Notes under the pieces: model-generated
What the model was told of the DNA's origin: nothing
Databases searched by the model: none
Seen by the model: only the letters and a program-made list of their open reading frames with translations
Program-made: the position numbers and the translations under genes
In this document: positions 62,283 through 64,000 of the stretch, in pieces
Position numbering within the stretch: position 1 is the stretch's first letter
How the letters are laid out: every line of letters starts with the position of its first letter
DNA from: Halostella salina
GTDB taxonomy: Archaea; Halobacteriota; Halobacteria; Halobacteriales; Natronoarchaeaceae
Direction of reading: 5' to 3'
DNA length: 64,000 bases
Assembly (NCBI RefSeq): GCF_003675855.1
Contig: NZ_RCIH01000006.1
Span: 62,001-126,000 of the forward strand

Positions 62283-64000
62283 TCAACACTCCGACCAGCC
62301 GCAGGACTCGCAGGTCTTGCAGCCCTCGGAGTAGTAGAGGCTCATCGAGCCACAGTCCGGACACTCCGGGCTCTCGCCGGCGTCGATGAGGTCCTGCTGG
62401 TCCGACTGGGCCGCGTCGGCCGACGGACCGTCGGCGTCGACCGCCGCGCCGGCGTCCGCGCCCGACTCGACCTGCGCGCCGCCGGCAGACTCCTCGGGAG
62501 TCTGCCGTGCTCCGGAGTCTACCGACTCCAGACCGCCGTCGGGTTCGGGCTCGGCCGCCGCCTCCTCGTCGTCGATCTCGGTGAGGTTCTTCTGCTGCGG
62601 GTACGTCTTCTCGATCTCGCCGTCGAGGTAGCGCCGCAGGCCGGTGCCGATGGCGTCCGGGATGGACTGGATCTGCTCGCCCTTGTCCCAGGCGACCTTC
62701 GGCGAGCGGATCCCCTGCAGGTCGCTTGCGATCTCGTGGGGGTCGACGCCCGAGCGCAGGGCGAAGCTGATGATCTTCGCCAGCGCCTCCGTGAACGAGG
62801 CGGTGAAGCCGCCGGAGTTGCCGATGTTGGCGAACAGCTCGAACGGCTCGCCGTTCTCGTCCTCGTTGATGTTGACGTACAGCTTGCCGTAGCCGGTGTC
62901 GATGCGCTGGGTGACGCCGTGGAGCACGTCGGGCCGCGGGCGCTCCTTGGCGTAGGCGTCCCCGGTACCGTCGGCGCTGCCGAGGATGTCGTCGACCTCC
63001 TCGTCCAGCGCGGCGCGCACGTCCTCGTTGTCGAGGAACGCGTCGACGCCGCCGAACACGTCGTTGATCTGCTCGACGAGCGCCTCGGCGGCCTCGCTCT
63101 CGTCGGCGAACTCCTTGTTCTCGGCGCGGGTCGTCAGCACCTGCTTCGAGCGCGTGCCGTCGCGGTAGACGGTGACGCCCTTCCCGCCGTTCTCGTAGAT
63201 GTAGCGGTACACCTCGTCCATCTCCCCGGGCGTGGCGTCGTTCGGGAAGTTACACGTCTTCGAGATGGCCGAGTCAACGCCCTCCTGGCAGGCGCACTGC
63301 ACGGCGGCGTGGTCCTTGCCGGAGAGGTCCGAGGTAACGACGAACAACTCGCCGATGGCGTCCGGCACCGTCTCTAACCCTTCGACGCCGTCGAACTCGT
63401 TGCTGGCCATCTGCTCCTGGGCCTCCTGCTTGACGGCGTCGACGTCCAGGTCGTTGTCCTCCAGCGTGCGGAGGAAGTAGTCGTCGAACTCGACGAGCAT
63501 CTCGTCGCCCTGCACGTCGTCGGAGACGTTCTTGTAGTAGGCGACGTTGTAGATCGGTTCGCAGCCGCCGGTGGTGTTGCCCACCATCGAGGTGGTGCCG
63601 GTCGGCGCGATGGTCGTCGTGTTGTGGTTGCGGATCGGGTAGCCGTCCGCCCAGTCGTCGGCGTCCTCGCCGGTCTGCTTCTCGAACCACTCGGCGTACT
63701 CGGTCGGGTTCGCGTACTTGGACTTGTCCCACTCGTCGAAGCTCCCGCGCTCCTGTGCGAGTTCGTGGGAGGCATGCTTCGAGCCGTGGTTGATGTGGCG
63801 CATCACCTGACGGGCGACCTCGTTGCCCTCCTCGCTGCCGTACTCGATGCCGAGCTGGATGTACAGCTGCGCCAGCCCCATGACACCGAGGCCGATCTTC
63901 CGCATTTCCCGGACCTTCTGCTCGATGTCCTTGACCGGGAAGTCCGACATCGTGACGACGTTTTCGAGGAAGCGCGTGCCCATCTCGATGCGGCGGTCGA
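62283..64000 (-). CDS. nrdJ: Adenosylcobalamin-dependent ribonucleotide reductase (class II), C-terminal part
   Basis: About 570 residues up to the window edge; the start is outside. DFPVKDIEQKVREMRKIGLG and VMGLAQLYIQLG, PTGTTSMVGNTTGGCEPIYN and KTCNFPNDATPGEMDEVYRY are class II RNR signatures. A disordered, acidic stretch (about 90 residues) precedes a C-terminal zinc ribbon (CPDCGSMSLYYSEGCKTCES). It makes deoxyribonucleotides using B12, with or without oxygen. Confidence 0.94.
   Translation of the reverse strand, partial: DRRIEMGTRFLENVVTMSDFPVKDIEQKVREMRKIGLGVMGLAQLYIQLGIEYGSEEGNEVARQVMRHINHGSKHASHELAQERGSFDEWDKSKYANPTEYAEWFEKQTGEDADDWADGYPIRNHNTTTIAPTGTTSMVGNTTGGCEPIYNVAYYKNVSDDVQGDEMLVEFDDYFLRTLEDNDLDVDAVKQEAQEQMASNEFDGVEGLETVPDAIGELFVVTSDLSGKDHAAVQCACQEGVDSAISKTCNFPNDATPGEMDEVYRYIYENGGKGVTVYRDGTRSKQVLTTRAENKEFADESEAAEALVEQINDVFGGVDAFLDNEDVRAALDEEVDDILGSADGTGDAYAKERPRPDVLHGVTQRIDTGYGKLYVNINEDENGEPFELFANIGNSGGFTASFTEALAKIISFALRSGVDPHEIASDLQGIRSPKVAWDKGEQIQSIPDAIGTGLRRYLDGEIEKTYPQQKNLTEIDDEEAAAEPEPDGGLESVDSGARQTPEESAGGAQVESGADAGAAVDADGPSADAAQSDQQDLIDAGESPECPDCGSMSLYYSEGCKTCESCGWSEC

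Overview
The window comes from a halophilic archaeon (class Halobacteria). Signs of this are the very high G+C, the strongly acidic proteins, Tat-type lipoproteins, a PGF-CTERM surface protein, short or absent 5' leaders behind TATA boxes, an intron-containing elongator tRNA-Met, an archaeal S10/spc ribosomal gene order, Cbf5, an H/ACA-type pseudouridine synthase, and a B12-dependent ribonucleotide reductase. I cannot name the genus.

Layout. (1) 1-6779 is an acyl-CoA catabolic block: substrate-binding lipoprotein (cut by the left edge), 3-hydroxyacyl/3-hydroxybutyrate dehydrogenase (SDR), DUF35 partner, SCP-x-like thiolase, HTH-10 regulator, acyl-CoA synthetase, alpha/beta hydrolase and MaoC hydratase. 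A 14-bp GTT-N8-AAC motif sits about 40 bp upstream of each transcription unit. (2) 6816-9981 holds cbf5, cmk, a DUF106 membrane protein and adk, which in many archaea follow secY. (3) 10091-19982 is an accessory stretch: permease-UspA fusion, DUF1328 protein, orphan Dam-like methylase, MFS transporter and a 1441-residue GLUG/CARDB surface protein. (4) 20322-34636 is secY and the complete spc/S10 ribosomal operon, transcribed leftwards, with an RNase P protein gene inside and a SPOUT methyltransferase at its head. (5) 34859-37010 contains two identical tRNA-Gly(GCC) genes, each trailed by an array of hairpins that end in copies of the tRNA 3' end. (6) 37080-51821 is mixed housekeeping and regulatory genes (mch, HAD hydrolases, HtpX-like protease, GTPBP1-like GTPase, FMN-dependent hydroxyacid dehydrogenase, cytidine deaminase, pyrF, rps8e, AbrB-PhoU regulator). 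(7) 52108-56600 is the phosphate operon pstS-pstC-pstA-pstB-phoU. (8) 56601-62197 carries small regulators, kptA, a dual-specificity phosphatase, tRNA-Met with a 77-nt intron and its own tail repeats, and several one-domain zinc proteins. (9) The right edge cuts class II ribonucleotide reductase.

The most unusual signal is the set of tRNA-tail arrays. Three tRNA genes are followed by repeated pieces of their own 3' ends. Each Gly-array piece begins with an inverted copy of the T-arm. Between pieces lie small hairpins whose loops are conserved while their stems change in compensating pairs, as expected for structures kept by selection or by copying of a structured element. The second strongest signal is the shared promoter motif of the acyl-CoA block.
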